From positions 992,001 to 1,056,000 of the forward strand of contig JAWNGF010000007.1 in the NCBI GenBank assembly GCA_037039685.1: a DNA stretch of 64,000 nucleotides, read 5' to 3'. The position numbers and the translations under genes are program-made. Source of the DNA: Ceratobasidium sp. AG-K. Lineage: Eukaryota; Basidiomycota; Agaricomycetes; Cantharellales; Ceratobasidiaceae. The notes below the pieces were generated by a model, which saw only the letters and a program-made list of their open reading frames with translations, did not search any database and was not told the origin of the DNA. Of this stretch, positions 61,732-64,000 are shown in pieces (the stretch's first letter is position 1; each line of letters starts with the position of its first letter).

Positions 61732-62617
61732 CTAAGTCCTAACCCTGCACTTCAGAACAAGAAGCAATGAACAAGGAGCGCACTCATGCAGTTGATCCCT
61801 CAATCTTTGAATCTCTTGTTCCATTGCTTTGTGTTTGTCCAAAAACAAGTGAGTGGCGGTGGTGTGATCCTTCAAACCCTGCTCCGCACTCTGGATATTG
61901 GTGAGAGTCTCAGCCGAGCTACAGATGTGGCTCAGCGCCACATCCCAGTTGACGTCGCACAACATAAAGTGATCCAAGACACAAGTGATTGAATCAATGA
62001 TATTAGTGTGAGTTGCTGTAAGTGTAAGACCTAGAGCCGCTAGGACTCCACCAACAGGGCCTAAAGTGGCACCAACAACCAGGGCGACCACTCCCACAAC
62101 TGCAGCAGTAATTTTCCAAACCATAGTGCGTAATCTGCCCCAAACCGTCTGATTTGAAATCTGAATTTCTTCTGATAGCTCCCTCATCTTGTCAAACGAT
62201 TGTTTGAGAGATGATATCAACACACTGAATGCACCAGTCTCCCTTTGCATGTCGGTAACAATGGCACAGATTTGTTCAGTCGTGCTCACTGAAGCAAGGT
62301 GGCTAGCTAGATCCGTTTGTTTTTCATGCAGATTCTGCGCGCAGGAGAGTGCTTTGCCAAGTTGTCCTGTGCATGCATCCACTGTTTGCTTGACCTCCAG
62401 GAAGTTGTTGTTGTTGGATTTATGCCTAGGTATAAACAGCAAGTCAGCTCTAGTTCTGGCCATATTGCAGACAAGAAGCATACCCGTCCACCTCTTGTAC
62501 TAAACTGGATATCTGTTCCTTGACAGTTTCCAACTAGTTGATTATAGCCAGAATTTTATCAGACGCCTCTGTAATGCCTCCTTGAATCTCAATCGTGTTT
62601 TGGTATATCAAAGTCAT
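61732..62617 (-). CDS. Coiled-coil / hydrophobic segment / coiled-coil protein, one in-frame stop
   Basis: Exons: 62617-62484, 62425-61732, about 275 aa. The first exon starts MTLIYQNTIEIQGG and contains one in-frame TAG (about 62535-62533; CAG expected). The second has no stop. The order is a long amphipathic helical region (KQTVDACTGQLGKALS ... SFDKMRELSEEIQ), then a Gly/Val/Ala-rich hydrophobic stretch of about 35 residues (AAVVGVVALVVGATLG ...), then a second helical region ending in MEQEIQRLRDQL. Two helical arms around a glycine-rich membrane hairpin occur in several membrane-associated and pore-forming protein groups. That is architecture only and does not assign a function. The stop could be real decay or a sequence error. 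Confidence 0.55.
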
Positions 62618-64000
62618 TGTGTGCTGCAATGGAGAATGTGGTCTAGTCGATGGGCGAGCCTAGGACAATAAGGGGGAGATGGTCAGAATCTGCAGGTGGC
62701 GGGTAGATGCAAAGAGAGGTTAGCCACAATCACACAAGACCCATTACCATCAGGGAAATACGAACTGGGTTGCAGCCGGCTTCCAGTTTTATCGGAATTT
62801 CACACTGGTGGAGCCGGTTGCGGCCAGTGTTGTCATGGAGCGGTTGCTTGACTCCAATGGTCAAATGGGTCTGCTGACCTAGGACCCTGCACGAAAATTG
62901 GCTTCATTAGGGGGGGGACCTTGGCGAGCAAGGTGATTACCATGATCAGGAAACTCGCTTGACTTGCGCAACTATCTCATGACTCCGCAGAATCCGATTT
63001 TCGACGCTAAAACAGACTCGGGTCTAGAACTTTTGCTAATCTTGTACGTTCGAATAGCCGGACTCCCGCCTGTTTGCGTCCGGATCATTCTGCCTTGATC
63101 TCCTCATGTCGTCACAAAGCCAGAAAAACCAATTCACACGTCTTGATCGTTGTTCTGGATAGACATGACAGACAGTTGGACTATTTCTCGGCCGCTGAGG
63201 TCCGGATCCAGTTCGCCGCGACTTTCTAAGTCAACCCCCCGCGATGGTTGCGACCTCCGCGGGGCCCAGCGCGCTGATACGCAGGTTGCCGGTCGGGCTC
63301 AGCATTTCGGAAAGGGCTAAAATTTTGCCATGTGCGCTGGGAACGGGGGCATGCGATACCTGTCTGCCGGATTTTGAACTGAATCCTATTTTGCGCCCTC
63401 CGCCTCTGAGCCTCTAAGTCTAAGCTATCTGGTTTCACAAACCACCTAGAAAGGTTCTCGTTTGATTATATTGCCCCCACAAAAACACCACATCGGTGGC
63501 TGCATGCGCGAATCATGAACTACCTGTCCCACTCAACCCGGCCCTGAACCACCTACGACAGGCCATATGTAACGGGGTGAATGTCTTCTTCTGACATCTC
63601 ACGCCATCTACAGTGAAGTTTAACCTCAAGAAAACATAGTTGCCTTGTGGGTGGGCACGTAGGCACTCCACTGCCTTGCTGCGTCGCTGGCTCAACTGCA
63701 CTCCGATACTCACGGACATACAGAGGAACACACAGAGGATCTACCATAGGATTCAAGTTGCCGAGGCGCGATGCTCATGCTAGTTTTTCGGACATTGCCC
63801 TCGGGTTATCAGCGAGTGTCACGGGTTGACAGGCATCTATATTTACATGAACTGAGACAAGGAGTCACGTATGGCGCGGGCTTAAATGTGCCTTTGGGTC
63901 AAACAGAATGTACCAAGCATTACCCACCTCGCCGTCGCCAAGATGGCATCCGACCCGCAATCCCCTTACGCTAGCTCTCATACTCTGCACGGCTCCGCGC
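62618..64000. other. Right edge, nothing recognised
   Basis: Only short frames on both strands; composition returns to CpG-containing DNA by about 63 kb. A gene could continue past the edge but none is supported. Confidence 0.4.

Overview
The window looks like nuclear DNA of a filamentous basidiomycete, most likely an agaricomycete close to Rhizoctonia/Ceratobasidium. The grounds are very intron-dense genes (many 40-60 nt GT-AG introns with CTAAC/CTGAC-like branch sites), the families present, and one gene at 58 kb that resembles a family I associate with Rhizoctonia. The species call is inference. All exon models were built by eye from splice signals, reading phase and family conservation.

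Layout. A U2 snRNA gene (minus) lies at 0.5-0.7 kb. A 17-exon alpha/beta hydrolase gene of the YMC020W-like type spans 1.8-12.2 kb and is split by a 5.35 kb intron. Next come an aldo/keto reductase (12.8-15.1, minus), a divergently oriented conserved gene (15.3-16.0), a 190 bp tandem repeat (17.1-17.7) and about 4 kb of unrecognised DNA. An IML2/TTC39-type TPR gene (21.8-24.4, minus) and a metacaspase (26.5-28.8, minus) follow. Then come a fungal O-fucosyltransferase-like type II membrane protein (29.4-31.1), a monocarboxylate-type MFS transporter (33.1-35.2, minus) and a large transcription factor with two tandem Zn2Cys6 clusters (36.1-40.0, minus). A secreted subtilisin (41.3-42.7, minus) and a small secreted protein (43.6-44.0, minus) precede a gene-poor 4 kb stretch with a 9 bp minisatellite. 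Last of the ordinary genes are a UBE2S-like E2 (48.8-49.8), EF1-gamma (51.2-52.8) and an SMP-30 lactonase-like gene (53.3-54.9, minus). A decayed inverted EF1-gamma copy sits at 55.6-56.2.

From about 56.7 to 62.6 kb the DNA looks CpG-poor and AT-rich and reads as accessory sequence. It holds a member of the Rhizoctonia-type family, a Rab6-like GTPase, a solo LTR with a perfect 5 bp target-site duplication, and a coiled-coil/hydrophobic/coiled-coil protein. Two of these genes carry a single in-frame stop.

Two points matter for anyone using this annotation. First, at least ten reading-frame breaks, in six otherwise well-conserved genes, can each be repaired by restoring one base in a homopolymer run. 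That looks more like systematic under-calling in the assembly than gene decay. Second, splicing is unusual: four GC-AG introns, coding exons of 5-12 nt, a candidate 1-nt exon, and the 5.35 kb intron. The genes do not form an obvious pathway cluster; most are housekeeping or single-function genes.
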